A DNA stretch of 64,000 nt from Terriglobales bacterium (lineage in GTDB: Bacteria; Acidobacteriota; Terriglobia; Terriglobales; Acidobacteriaceae): contig DATHMF010000116.1 in assembly GCA_035487355.1 (NCBI GenBank), positions 29,497 through 93,496 of the forward strand, written 5' to 3'. The notes under the pieces are model-generated. The model was not told where the DNA came from. It searched no databases and was given only the letters and a program-made list of their open reading frames with translations. The stretch's first letter is position 1. Every line of letters starts with the position of its first letter. Positions 23,898 to 32,865 of the stretch are shown in pieces. The translations under genes and the position numbers were made by a program.

Positions 23898-26746
23898 TTT
23901 TGAGCCTTGTTTCCTATTTCATCTTCGTTTCGTGGGCCAAACATCTCGGCCAAAGCCTGGCTGCAACGTTCGCATACCGTCGGATACTGCTTATCTTCTC
24001 CCACATGCGTTGAGTACGTCCAGCAGCGTTCGCACTTTGTCCCCTGCGCCCGAGCCACCTTAACGTGGATCGCCGCGGCTCCGTTCCCAGAGGCTGCCTT
24101 TTCTAATACAACACTAGAGACCTTCAAAAGTTCCCGCAAATGCTTACGATTGCGTTCCAGCACCTGGTGGGCCTGCTCCGCCGCCGAGATTGTCACTTGC
24201 GCCTCCTCACTGCGGCCAATCGTCTCTTTCTTGCGCTCTTCCTCCAGCGCCTTCAAAGCGGCATCACGCACCGAAAGCATCACCGCCCAATCGGCACGGA
24301 AAGCCGCGTCATCCCAATTGGATGCTCCGGCAACTTCTTCCGGTGCTGGAAACCGCGCCAGATGCACACTCGCCGGCCAATCCTTGCCCTGGGGCAGGTA
24401 TTGCCAAACCTCCTCGGCGGTAAAGCTCAGGATCGGTGCTGTTAGTTTGACGAGCGCCGAGGCAATTTGCCACAACGCAGTTTGCGCCGAGCGGCGCGCC
24501 TGCGAATTGGTGGCTGCCGTATAGAGACGGTCTTTAATCACGTCAAAATAGAAGGCACTCAGGTCTACCACGCAAAACTGGTTCAGCCGCTGGTAGATTT
24601 TGTGAAAGGCAAACTCTTCGTACCATTGCCGAAGTTCTTTTGTCAGGTCGGCGGTCAGAACCAGCGCATAGCGATCCAGGGGCTCCAGCTTCGAAAATTC
24701 CACCGCGTGCTCGGCTGGGTTGAAGTCGTAAAGATTGCCCAGCATGTTCTTGAACGTATTGCGTACCTTCTTGTAGTTGTCCGCCACCCGCTGCATCAGC
24801 TCTTCGGAAGCATGCACGTCTTCGCGGAAATCCACCGACGCCACCCACAGGCGCACAATCTCGCTGCCCAGGCGCTTGGCGACATCTACCGGATCAACTC
24901 CGTTGCCCAGCGACTTTGACATCGGCCGTCCTTCGGGGTCGAGCGTCCAGCCATTGGTAACCACCATCCGATAAGGCGATTGATTACGCGTACCCACGGC
25001 GCACAGCAGGGAAGAGTGGAACCAGCCGCGATATTGGTCGCTGCCTTCCAAGTACATATCGGCAGGCCAGGGAAGTCCGGGCTCGTGGCCCAGCACCGCG
25101 GCATGGCTTGAGCCCGATTCGAACCAGACATCAATGATGTCCATCTCTTTGCGGAACTCTGCGCCGCTACACTTCGTACATTTCGTCCCCGCAGGGAGGA
25201 TCTCTTTGGCATCGTGCTTGTACCAGGCATCGGAGCCCTCGCGCGCAAATAACTCGACCACAGCGCGGTTGGCCTGGGGCGAGCGCAGCAACTCGTTGCA
25301 GTCTTTCCCGGCGCAGAAAAATACAGCGATAGGCACGCCCCAAACCCGCTGGCGTGAGATGCACCAATCCGGACGCGTCGCAATCATGTTGGAGATGCGC
25401 TCTTCGCCCCACGCCGGGTCCCACTTCACCTTCTTGATTTCATCCAGCGCGCGTTGCCGCAACGTTGAACCCTCGAGTGGACTCTCCATGCCGATAAACC
25501 ACTGCTCGGTAGCGCGGAAGATCACCGGATTATGACAGCGCCAGCAATGCGGATACTGGTGCTCCAGCTTTGCCTGGGCCATGAGTACGCCCCGCTTCTT
25601 CAGCAACTCGATGATGGGTTCGTTCGCCTGAAAAACGGTTTTGCCTTCGTATTCGGGAAGCCCGTTGCGCATTCTGCCGGCTTCATCCACGTTGCAGGTC
25701 TGGTCGAGCTTGTACTTCGCGCCAGTATAAAAGTCGTCCGCGCCGTGAGAAGGGGCGGTATGCACCGCGCCCGTTCCCTGATCGGTCGTGACGTAGTCGG
25801 CGAGGACCCCGAGAATCTTTCTATCCAAAAAGGGATGCGCGAAGGTGACGTTTTCCAGCTTGCGTCCGGGGAAGCGGGCAATGACCTGCGCCCCGGTCAG
25901 CGAAGTGTTTTCGATGGTCGCCTTAGCCAGCGCTTCAGCCACAATGTAAACCGAATCGCCGCTTTCGAGGGCCACATACTCAATCCCCGGATGAAAAGCT
26001 ACCGCCATCGAAGCCGGCAAAGTCCATGGGGTCGTAGTCCAGATGATGGTGGATACCTTTTTGCCCTTCAGGGCAGGATCAATGGCTGCGGGATCGCTGG
26101 TCAGGGCATACTTTACCCACACGCTCGGGCTGGTATGCGTTTCATACTCAACTTCCGCCTCTGCCAGTGCGGTTTTATCGAAGATGCACCAGTAAACCGG
26201 TCTGAGCCCCTTATAAACGGCATCTTTTTCCAGGAAGCTAAAAAGTGTCTCTACGATCACCGCTTCGTAGTCCGGTGACATGGTGGAATAGGGCCGGTCG
26301 AATCGGCCAAAAACACCCAAACGCTGGAATTGCTCACGCTGAATGTTGAGAAAATTGTCGGCGTAGGCGCGGCATTCCTGCCGGACCCGTAGCGGGTCCA
26401 TCTCCAGCTTTTTCTTGCCCAGTTTTTCATCTACTTTGATCTCAATAGGCAAGCCATGGCAGTCCCAGCCCGGGACATACGGCGCATCGAACCCTGCCAT
26501 AGTCTTTGACTTTACGACAAAATCCTTCAAGCATTTGTTTAAGGCATGACCAAGGTGAATAGAGCCATTGGCATACGGCGGCCCATCGTGCAAAACGTAG
26601 ATAGGAGCACCTTTTCTGGCTTCACGGATACGCTCATAGATCCCCGTCTCCTGCCAGCGAGCCAGTATCGCTGGCTCTTTCTGCGGCAGGTTGGCCTTCA
26701 TGGCAAATTCCGTGCGGGGCAGGTTGAGGGTTGCTTTCAATTCCAC
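23894..26746 (-). CDS. ileS: Isoleucyl-tRNA synthetase
   Basis: 950 residues, normal for bacterial IleRS. The HIGH motif is in GPPYANGSIHLGHALNK and the KMSKS motif in GRPMSKSLGNGVDPVD. The editing domain shows IIWTTTPWTLPASMAVAFHP. The C-terminal zinc site has two CxxC pairs, CERCWTYSTHVGEDKQYPTV then CERC. It charges tRNA-Ile and hydrolyses misacylated Val. The ATG at 26744-26746 follows a 324-bp spacer in which I see no T-box. It is the first gene of the ileS-lspA operon. Confidence 0.98.
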   Translation of the reverse strand: MELKATLNLPRTEFAMKANLPQKEPAILARWQETGIYERIREARKGAPIYVLHDGPPYANGSIHLGHALNKCLKDFVVKSKTMAGFDAPYVPGWDCHGLPIEIKVDEKLGKKKLEMDPLRVRQECRAYADNFLNIQREQFQRLGVFGRFDRPYSTMSPDYEAVIVETLFSFLEKDAVYKGLRPVYWCIFDKTALAEAEVEYETHTSPSVWVKYALTSDPAAIDPALKGKKVSTIIWTTTPWTLPASMAVAFHPGIEYVALESGDSVYIVAEALAKATIENTSLTGAQVIARFPGRKLENVTFAHPFLDRKILGVLADYVTTDQGTGAVHTAPSHGADDFYTGAKYKLDQTCNVDEAGRMRNGLPEYEGKTVFQANEPIIELLKKRGVLMAQAKLEHQYPHCWRCHNPVIFRATEQWFIGMESPLEGSTLRQRALDEIKKVKWDPAWGEERISNMIATRPDWCISRQRVWGVPIAVFFCAGKDCNELLRSPQANRAVVELFAREGSDAWYKHDAKEILPAGTKCTKCSGAEFRKEMDIIDVWFESGSSHAAVLGHEPGLPWPADMYLEGSDQYRGWFHSSLLCAVGTRNQSPYRMVVTNGWTLDPEGRPMSKSLGNGVDPVDVAKRLGSEIVRLWVASVDFREDVHASEELMQRVADNYKKVRNTFKNMLGNLYDFNPAEHAVEFSKLEPLDRYALVLTADLTKELRQWYEEFAFHKIYQRLNQFCVVDLSAFYFDVIKDRLYTAATNSQARRSAQTALWQIASALVKLTAPILSFTAEEVWQYLPQGKDWPASVHLARFPAPEEVAGASNWDDAAFRADWAVMLSVRDAALKALEEERKKETIGRSEEAQVTISAAEQAHQVLERNRKHLRELLKVSSVVLEKAASGNGAAAIHVKVARAQGTKCERCWTYSTHVGEDKQYPTVCERCSQALAEMFGPRNEDEIGNKAQN

Positions 26747-26936
26747 CGGGTTGTCATTCCTTTTCTGGTCGTCATGAATCTTTGTATCTGGATTCTAATT
26801 ATAAGTGCTGGCCCTATGTTCTGCGTGTAATGAACCGGGAATCAATAAACATTAGACGACTCTGACCACAGGAACGGTGCAAAGCCAGTGGGGCGGGAAG
26901 AATCGAGAAAATGTGGAATCACCGTCCTTAATTTCT

Positions 26937-27011
26937 TGTCATTCCGAACGCGGAGCGGAGGAATCCCTATTGTGCCGAACATTTTTATTGCGTTTTCCGA
27001 GGCATCGGAAA
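26937..27011. repeat. GTCATTCC...GAGGAATCC repeat and adjoining hairpin in the ileS upstream spacer
   Basis: The 324-bp spacer 26747-27070 contains a GTCATTCCGAACGC...GGAGGAATCC unit (26938-26966). This resembles a dispersed repeat widespread in Acidobacteriota and other phyla; a relative, TGTCATCCTGAGCG...AAGGAATCC, lies at 51495-51529. A hairpin with 7-bp arms TTTCCGA (26994-27000) and TCGGAAA (27005-27011) around GGCA follows. The rest of the spacer should hold the ileS promoter, but I see no strong hexamers. Confidence 0.5.
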
Positions 27012-27070
27012 TCTATCCTCCTCTGAATGTCTCGTCTTATGGGCGAGGAAGGAGCTAGAATGGCAGTGTC

Positions 27071-27367
27071 ATGGAGAGTTCAGAACCTTGCCGCGAATGC
27101 AAGACCATCGCTGAGGAGCTGGCGATGGCCTACACGCAAGCCTGGGAAACCGCCGATCCAGCGACGCGGCGCGCGTGGACTGCCATTCGGAAGATGAGCA
27201 CGGAGGAAGAAATGCAGCGCGTGGAAGAGTTGCTGCAAAGTCGGCCACGCCTCAACACTCAAAGTTCTCTCGCGCCTAACGACGTGCTGCGGCATCTTGA
27301 GAACCCGATCCTGCGCACCCTGTTGAAGAAGGACGCCCACGAGTGCAGCACCGGCCATCGGAGATGA
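27071..27367 (+). CDS. Small hypothetical protein
   Basis: 98 residues, charged and helix-rich, with a CxxC (PCRECK) at residues 7-10 and a Cys near the C-terminus. No signal peptide or membrane helix is seen and the family is unknown. The GGAAGGAGC ribosome site is 17 nt from this ATG. It is better spaced for the ATG at 27060, which opens a different, ~44-codon frame. The longer frame is chosen because its composition is more protein-like, but the start and even the frame are uncertain. Confidence 0.45.
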   Translation: MESSEPCRECKTIAEELAMAYTQAWETADPATRRAWTAIRKMSTEEEMQRVEELLQSRPRLNTQSSLAPNDVLRHLENPILRTLLKKDAHECSTGHRR

Positions 27368-27467
27368 GAATTCACAACTAGAAACCGTTCTCTGCCAGGT
27401 CTAACCACTTTTCATAAATCCGCGCAATCCGTGAAATCTGCGGTAAGCTTTTGTTTTAGCTCAACGT

Positions 27468-27947
27468 CGGTATCATCCTGGTATCAAATCGTTGACTTCC
27501 TGGAAACCGCAGGCCATCATTGAGAAGCAGTTGCCAGTCAAAAACAACCGCAAAAGAACGAAGACGGCATTCAAGAATGCCGGGGTTTCATAGCCTCTTT
27601 AGCTCTTTGAAAATTTCTTGTCTGGGACCGAGTACTAAGTACTACCTCAGCAAGTCCTCCTCCCCGGATCGCTTTTCGCCAGCAATGACGAGGGTCAGGC
27701 GCGATTTGGGGGCCTCAAATCACCTGCTAGCAAGTGGGGCGGGGAGGTGCTATCTGGCCGTGCGGAGCTGACCGGCCCCGCCTTGCTGTGAGTGCCTTGG
27801 ATCGTCCCAGTTGGCCCATCGAGGGATCACCCACATTCCGGCAGACTAGCAGCAAGTCCCCCTCTCCGGATCGATTTTCGCCAGCAATGACGCGGGTCAG
27901 ACGTGATTTGGGGGCTTCAAATGACCTGCTAGCAAGTGGGGTGGGGG
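27468..27947. repeat. Composite intergenic repeat, copy 1, with an internal ~98-bp direct duplication
   Basis: The gene-free stretch 27368-27956 is mostly repeat. From 27468 a ~52-bp block is about 70 percent identical to 59094-59145. A palindrome follows, CGGCATTC-AA-GAATGCCG (27565-27582), matching CCGCATTC-AA-GAATGCGG at 59249-59266. Then come CTTTGAAAATT and tandem GAGTACT-like heptads (27629-27643) shared with the 59-kb region. Two 98-bp direct repeats, 27648-27745 and 27850-27947, differ at roughly ten positions; both start CAGCAAGTCC and end near TAGCAAGTGGGG. No ORF is supported here. Confidence 0.7.
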
Positions 27948-27956
27948 CGTAATAGG

Positions 27957-29162
27957 CTATTTCTGCAGGTTTGCCACTCTGGCCTGGGTGCAGCAGCAGC
28001 CCGGAGGAATAGGGCTCCCATGCGGGCAAGTCTTAGGGTGCCCTAAAAAGGTGCAGATCTTGTCCGTGGCTTCAAAAGAAAGAATGTGCTCGAATTTGCA
28101 TGCCTGCTGCTCGACTTCAGCCTCGTTCTCGATGTGCAAGGTTTCCATGAACAGCCGCTCGGCCAGCCGGTGCCGGCGGATAATGTTTGCCGCTCGCTGC
28201 TCGCCGCGCGGAGTGAAATCCACCATCAGGTTCTGCTCTTCGCTGATCTTTGCGCTCTCCGAATAAATCATCTCGTGACAGCGGTTCAGTACTTCTTTGT
28301 GGCCATTTTCAGATTGTGCGCCGTTCAGCACCAGCAGTAACCCCATCTCTTTCATCTTTTCGACAGCGATGGTTACCGGCAGCGGACCGGAGACGTGCAT
28401 GCGCCCAACCTCGGCAGGCACCCCGTTTTCCTTGAGCGTCCAAATCTCTTCCAGCACCTCGTCGAACTGCTCTTCATCGGAAAATTTGAAGGTCTCCTGT
28501 TCGGCGATGCGGCCGTGGTGCAGCTCTACTTTGCGGTCTGCCAGCCGCGCTACCGCCGGGTCGTGCGTCACCATCACGATGGTTCGGCCTTGATTATGGA
28601 ATCGCCGCAACAGGTGCAGGACGATTTCTTCGTTTTGCGCATCCAGATTCCCGGTAGGTTCGTCGGCCAGAATAATCTGCGGATCGTTGATGAGAGCGCG
28701 CGCAATGCAGACCCGCTGCTGCTCCCCGCCCGAGAGATGCGCCGGCAGATGCTGCGCCCGTCCGCGCAATCCAACTCTTTCCAGGGCGGCCAGGGCCTCA
28801 CCTTCATCGGTCATGCTGTGGAAGTATTGCGCGAGCATCACGTTTTCCAAAGCCGTGAGGTAGGGGATCAGGTGAAACTGCTGAAAGATAAACCCGATCT
28901 TCTCGGCACGAAAGCGGTCGAGCTGTGCCGTTGAATATTGCGCCAGGTTTTCTCCGCCGATCAGAATTTCTCCCGATGTGGGCCGGTCGAGGCATCCAAT
29001 AATGTTGACCAGGGTTGATTTCCCCGAACCTGAGGGCCCCATCACCGCCAGCCACTCTCCGGTGCTCACCTGCAGTGAGACCCCGTCCAAAGCGCGGAGC
29101 ACGCCTCCGCCCTCGGCCTTCGCCGGATAGAGTTTGCTGACGTTATCAATCCTGATTGCCAT
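27957..29162 (-). CDS. ABC transporter ATPase fused to a DtxR-type metal-dependent regulator
   Basis: 401 residues. Residues 1-225 form a MacB/LolD-class ATPase: Walker A GPSGSGKS (42-49), signature LSGGEQQ (143-149), Walker B ILADEP (164-169), H-loop His200. Residues ~231-401 align by eye with a complete DtxR/MntR-family repressor. The winged helix is EEIWTLKENGVPAEVGRMHV onward, the dimer domain TPRGEQRAANIIRRHRLAER, the metal ligands CKFEH (355-359) as in DtxR CxxEH, and CPHGSPIP at 379-386. The region 280-315 is an insert in the wing. The C-terminus is Cys-rich (GCCC). The ATG at 29162 is 2 bp after the FtsX stop; the longer frame over ftsX is an overlap artefact. It is the last gene of the iron operon. 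Confidence 0.88.
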   Translation of the reverse strand: MAIRIDNVSKLYPAKAEGGGVLRALDGVSLQVSTGEWLAVMGPSGSGKSTLVNIIGCLDRPTSGEILIGGENLAQYSTAQLDRFRAEKIGFIFQQFHLIPYLTALENVMLAQYFHSMTDEGEALAALERVGLRGRAQHLPAHLSGGEQQRVCIARALINDPQIILADEPTGNLDAQNEEIVLHLLRRFHNQGRTIVMVTHDPAVARLADRKVELHHGRIAEQETFKFSDEEQFDEVLEEIWTLKENGVPAEVGRMHVSGPLPVTIAVEKMKEMGLLLVLNGAQSENGHKEVLNRCHEMIYSESAKISEEQNLMVDFTPRGEQRAANIIRRHRLAERLFMETLHIENEAEVEQQACKFEHILSFEATDKICTFLGHPKTCPHGSPIPPGCCCTQARVANLQK

Positions 29163-29164
29163 TC

Positions 29165-30268
29165 TTACTCGCCTTTCAAAATCACCGCCGGTTGAATGCG
29201 ATTCAGCATTGTAATCGGTACGATGGCCGTGACCAGCGTCAATACGACGCTGCCCAGCAGTATTGCTGGAAAAACGCTCCAGCGTGGCTCGATGCCGGCC
29301 TGAAAATTGATTCTTCCAATCAGCGCAGCCACTCCAATACCGGCAAAATATCCCAGCAGAGCTCCGCCGGCGCCCATAAAGGCAGATTCCCCGGCAAAAA
29401 GCAGATTGGCCGTGCGCTGCGTCGCTCCCAGGGCCTTCATCACGGCGAAATCTTTTCGCCGGTCGAGCACGGAAGAAGTCAGCGTCGCCAGCACACACAG
29501 AAATGAAGTCAGAATAATAAGCGCAACCGACGCCAGAAGGGCCGCGCGGGTCTTATTAAAAACCCGGGCCTCACCTTCTACGATCTGGCGCACCGGCTGG
29601 ACCTGGGCCGAAGGCATCTGCGCTGCCAACCTGTTGATGAATTCCGTGATCTCTTGCTCGCCTCCCACTACACCGATCTCAATGACCGAGGGTTGCAATC
29701 CTGTCCAGGCACTGAAGTCGTTTTGTGAAAGATACACACGGCTGTCTTCGGCGCCGCCGGTACGCAGCGTGCCGGCAATGGAAACGTGCATCGTGCGTCC
29801 ATCAAAAATGAGATCGAAGGGCTTGCCCTCAGGCGAGAGTGCCTCCAATGCACGCGCCCCTATCAGTATTGAATTCGGCTCCGAGGGCCATGCCGTCACC
29901 GACCACCATGTATTCAGTTTGCGGGCGCGCTCCATGTCAACCGCTGCCACCACTACCGATGAGCCATCAGGCGTGCGTGCAGTTGCATAGGTAACCGGAA
30001 CAGCCGTGCCCCGATTGGCAATCTCGCGATCAACTACGGCAAGCGCATCTGCCGGCAGGGAAGAGCCCTCTTTCGCCGAAAGGACCACATTGGGGCCGTA
30101 GCTTCGAAATTCACGGTGCAGCTTGGCCTGCATATCAACATAAAGGTTGAGCAGCGCAGTGCTCACGGCGGCAGCCACCGCAATGGCAACGAGAGTAAGA
30201 ATAGCGCGTCCTCGGCGTACCGTTGCCGAGCGAAACATGATTCGCAACAGCATCCGCAGGCGCCTCAT
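29165..30268 (-). CDS. FtsX/MacB-type ABC permease, second of two
   Basis: 367 residues. There is one N-terminal transmembrane helix (ILTLVAIAVAAAVSTALLNL), a periplasmic MacB-like core domain, and three C-terminal helices (ALLASVALIILTSFLCVLAT; FAGIGVAALI; FPAILLGSVVLTLVTAIVPI), the standard MacB/FtsX topology. FtsX-class permeases usually do not move solutes through the membrane but transmit ATPase force to periplasmic partners. The ATG overlaps the previous gene by 4 bp and the stop is 2 bp before the ATPase-DtxR gene. It probably heterodimerises with the other permease. Confidence 0.9.
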   Translation of the reverse strand: MRRLRMLLRIMFRSATVRRGRAILTLVAIAVAAAVSTALLNLYVDMQAKLHREFRSYGPNVVLSAKEGSSLPADALAVVDREIANRGTAVPVTYATARTPDGSSVVVAAVDMERARKLNTWWSVTAWPSEPNSILIGARALEALSPEGKPFDLIFDGRTMHVSIAGTLRTGGAEDSRVYLSQNDFSAWTGLQPSVIEIGVVGGEQEITEFINRLAAQMPSAQVQPVRQIVEGEARVFNKTRAALLASVALIILTSFLCVLATLTSSVLDRRKDFAVMKALGATQRTANLLFAGESAFMGAGGALLGYFAGIGVAALIGRINFQAGIEPRWSVFPAILLGSVVLTLVTAIVPITMLNRIQPAVILKGE

Positions 30269-31587
30269 AGGTCGCCTCGCAGAACAACCGTTGGATCCAG
30301 ACGGACCGCGCGCCGTAATGCCAGAGCGCTTCCGGATAGCAGAATGAAGAATGAAATCAGCAGCACGATCGGCAGCAGAGCAACTTCAACGTGGATGCTG
30401 CTCCCAAAAACGCTTAGCGAGATTCGCTGCGCTAATAGAATTCCCAAAGCAAAGCCTAAACCGCCCGCTACAACAGCCAGCATCGCCCCCTCAGCAAAGA
30501 ACAACGCCGCCACCGAAGAGCGGGTTGCGCCCAGGGCCTTCATGAGTCCGATTTCGCGCCGGCGGACCATCAGAGTGTTCATCACGGCGGCAGAAACAGC
30601 CAACACCGCTGCCAGAAGAGCAGCGAGCGTTACCAGCCACATTAGTCCTTTGATCCGCGAAAGCACCGAGCCTTCATTCTGCGCGACTTGTCGTATCTGC
30701 TCTGCATGGGCATAGGGCAGAGCTTCACTAATCTGGAGTGCGATGGAGTTGGCGTAAGGTGAGCAATACCAGCGGTCACGCATCTCCCGAGACATCGTGC
30801 TGGGATTGCGTCGTGCAAAGGCGTCCTCGGGTTTGGTCAGAGCGCTTACGTAGAGCCTGCGAACAGCATCCGGTCTGCCCGCGATTTGCTGCACCAGCAC
30901 CAGAGGAGCCATTACAGCTTTTTCTTCGGCGCTGCCGGTGCTCAGAATTCCAGTGATCTTCAACTCACGGTCGCCTACCCGCAAGACGTCGCCTGGTTTC
31001 AGGTGATGCTGATCTGCAAATTGGATTCCGGCCAGCACCTCAATCGGTTGTTTTGCCGAAAGTTCATCCTGAGGCCACTCGCCTTGTACCTTCCACCACG
31101 GATACGTGCTACGTACGCCCGTAACAAAATCTTCTTTACCGTAATGAATCGTCTTCGCGAAATAGGTGCCAATCAACTCTACGGGGATTTCAGTTGGACT
31201 ATTTGCGTTTGCATCCGATCCTGCGTGGTTCGCCGTATTGTTTAAAGCAGCGTTCACGTCCAACGAAAGAAAAGGCGCAAATCCAGTGATGTTGTGTCCC
31301 CAAAAAATGCCCTTGAGCTTCGGCAAGTCTGATTCCTTAAGGAATGCGCCGGAGGTGATGGGCTTCAAATTGACTCCGCCAATTTCCACATCAAGCGTGT
31401 CTTCCTGCGGATAAGCTACAAGATTGGGGCCGTACACTCGCAACTCACGATTCATCTTGTCGCCTATATCGGTCGCCACGGCGATCATGGCCGTGGCCAC
31501 GGCCACGCCGAACACAATGGCCGTTGCAGCCAGGAGCTTGTTTCGCCGCTGGCGGTAGAACGATTGATAGACGAGTCGGAAAAACAT
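30265..31587 (-). CDS. FtsX/MacB-type ABC permease, first of two
   Basis: 440 residues from the ATG at 31585-31587; the longer frame overlaps the FTR1 gene and is rejected. The N-terminal helix is LLAATAIVFGVAVATAMIAV, with a large periplasmic core and three C-terminal helices (LMWLVTLAALLAAVLAVSAA; FALGILLAQRISLSV; LLPIVLLISFFILLSGSALA). The topology is MacB/FtsX. It starts 2 bp after the FTR1-fusion stop and ends with a 4-bp overlap into the second permease. Paired FtsX proteins next to an FTR1 permease and a DUF2318 domain match the Campylobacter Cj1658-Cj1663 iron-system layout. Confidence 0.9.
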   Translation of the reverse strand: MFFRLVYQSFYRQRRNKLLAATAIVFGVAVATAMIAVATDIGDKMNRELRVYGPNLVAYPQEDTLDVEIGGVNLKPITSGAFLKESDLPKLKGIFWGHNITGFAPFLSLDVNAALNNTANHAGSDANANSPTEIPVELIGTYFAKTIHYGKEDFVTGVRSTYPWWKVQGEWPQDELSAKQPIEVLAGIQFADQHHLKPGDVLRVGDRELKITGILSTGSAEEKAVMAPLVLVQQIAGRPDAVRRLYVSALTKPEDAFARRNPSTMSREMRDRWYCSPYANSIALQISEALPYAHAEQIRQVAQNEGSVLSRIKGLMWLVTLAALLAAVLAVSAAVMNTLMVRRREIGLMKALGATRSSVAALFFAEGAMLAVVAGGLGFALGILLAQRISLSVFGSSIHVEVALLPIVLLISFFILLSGSALALRRAVRLDPTVVLRGDL

Positions 31588-31589
31588 GA

Positions 31590-32846
31590 TCAGTGTTGGA
31601 AGTATTCCACCCCGGCGGCCAGGTCGGGCTGCGTGATGACAATGGAATCGGCCGTCTTGGTTGCTTTCAAAGGTATAGGATTGCATCCACCGGGCTGTCC
31701 CACTGACTGCGGATTCACCGGCGCAGCACAGTTCTTGCATACCAATCCCGTACTGGTTTTGTAAAACCCTACCGGGCCGCAAATCGTACAAGCGTCAAGA
31801 ACGGTAGCGACACTTCCATCAGGTTTTTGATAAAGGAAGAAGCGCATCTCGGTTCCGTTGATAGTAATGGAATAACGATGCAGGTCTCCATCGGAAACCT
31901 GGGAGAGCGGAACACTCACCTGGCCATTGACCAATTGCACCGGAGTTGCCGGCGAGAGGCCTGTGGTGCTCTGGGCATAAATAAATTGGGCGGTAATGAG
32001 AACGATAAAAACAAATGTCGTCACATAAACCGAGACCATCCAGAAGCGCTCACGCCGTGCTGTCCATACTGCTTTGCGCTGCTCCGCTCCAGTTGTACCT
32101 GAAGCGGGAGATCCAGAAGGTGCACGACGACGCCACTCCATCAAAACCATCAGCGCAGCCAGCGCCAGGATCGTAATAAAAAAGAAAAGATCATTGCGTA
32201 CGATAGGGCCAATCAGCGCCATCTCGCGCTTACTGGAGGGCAATACGCCGTTTTCTGAGAGCTCATGCAGACCGGAGATGATAAGCTGTGCCGACACGAA
32301 AAATAGAATCACCGAAGTGACGCGGAAGAATTTCTGCAGGTTAATCCGTACTGAACCTTTTACAAACATGACGCCGAACAAAATTGCCAGCATCACGCCA
32401 GCGAGGGTCCCAACAAAGTTCATCAATTCGGTCGAATTGAAGGAAACTCCAGCCAGGATCAGCACCGTTTCCACGCCCTCGCGCAAGACCATGAGAAAAA
32501 CAAAAGCAAACAGGCCAAGGCGCGAGCTGTTACTGGCCAATTGGCTCACTTTACTTTCGATTTCACCCTTTAAGCGGCGGGCCGTGCGCATCATGAAGAT
32601 GATCATGCTGATGGTTAACGCTGCCGCCACAAGCATGACCCAGCCCTCGAAAATGTCCTGATTCAGTTGGATACGGGAGATCACCACCGCCACGCCGACG
32701 CTGGCCACAAAAGCCGCTATGAGCGCGATGTAAACAACCCGGCGCAACTCTTCCCGGCCAATCTTGGCCAGATAGGCGAGGGTAATTCCTACAATTAGGG
32801 CAGCTTCCACGCCCTCTCGTAATGTAATAACAAGTGCTTGCAGCAT
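31590..32846 (-). CDS. FTR1-family iron permease fused to a DUF2318 domain
   Basis: 418 residues. The N-terminal half is an FTR1/EfeU-type seven-helix permease with two REGxE iron motifs, in LREGVEAALIVG (first helix) and LREGVETVLILAG. After another transmembrane helix (VSVYVTTFVFIVLITAQFIY), the C-terminal ~110 residues form a DUF2318 domain with paired cysteines in LDACTICGPVGFYKT and VCKNCAAPVNPQS, plus GGCNPIPL, suggesting a metal or Fe-S site. This is the FetM/Cj1658 plus Cj1660 type fused into one protein. A P19/FetP periplasmic partner is not in the window. It is the first gene of the operon, 20 bp downstream of a Fur-like palindrome. Confidence 0.92.
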   Translation of the reverse strand: MLQALVITLREGVEAALIVGITLAYLAKIGREELRRVVYIALIAAFVASVGVAVVISRIQLNQDIFEGWVMLVAAALTISMIIFMMRTARRLKGEIESKVSQLASNSSRLGLFAFVFLMVLREGVETVLILAGVSFNSTELMNFVGTLAGVMLAILFGVMFVKGSVRINLQKFFRVTSVILFFVSAQLIISGLHELSENGVLPSSKREMALIGPIVRNDLFFFITILALAALMVLMEWRRRAPSGSPASGTTGAEQRKAVWTARRERFWMVSVYVTTFVFIVLITAQFIYAQSTTGLSPATPVQLVNGQVSVPLSQVSDGDLHRYSITINGTEMRFFLYQKPDGSVATVLDACTICGPVGFYKTSTGLVCKNCAAPVNPQSVGQPGGCNPIPLKATKTADSIVITQPDLAAGVEYFQH

Positions 32847-32865
32847 ATTATTGGGTCAATCCTAC

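Noticed and set aside
26747..27070. T-box riboswitch upstream of ileS
   Set aside because: No T-box TGGNACC-type sequence or terminator/antiterminator pair seen on the minus strand; the spacer is mainly dispersed repeat.
27648..27947. CRISPR array
   Set aside because: Only two 98-bp repeats with one ~104-bp gap, no regular spacers and no cas genes.
29163..29498. N-terminal extension of the ATPase-DtxR frame
   Set aside because: Out-of-frame reading of the FtsX gene end; the ATG at 29162 starts the recognisable ATPase domain.
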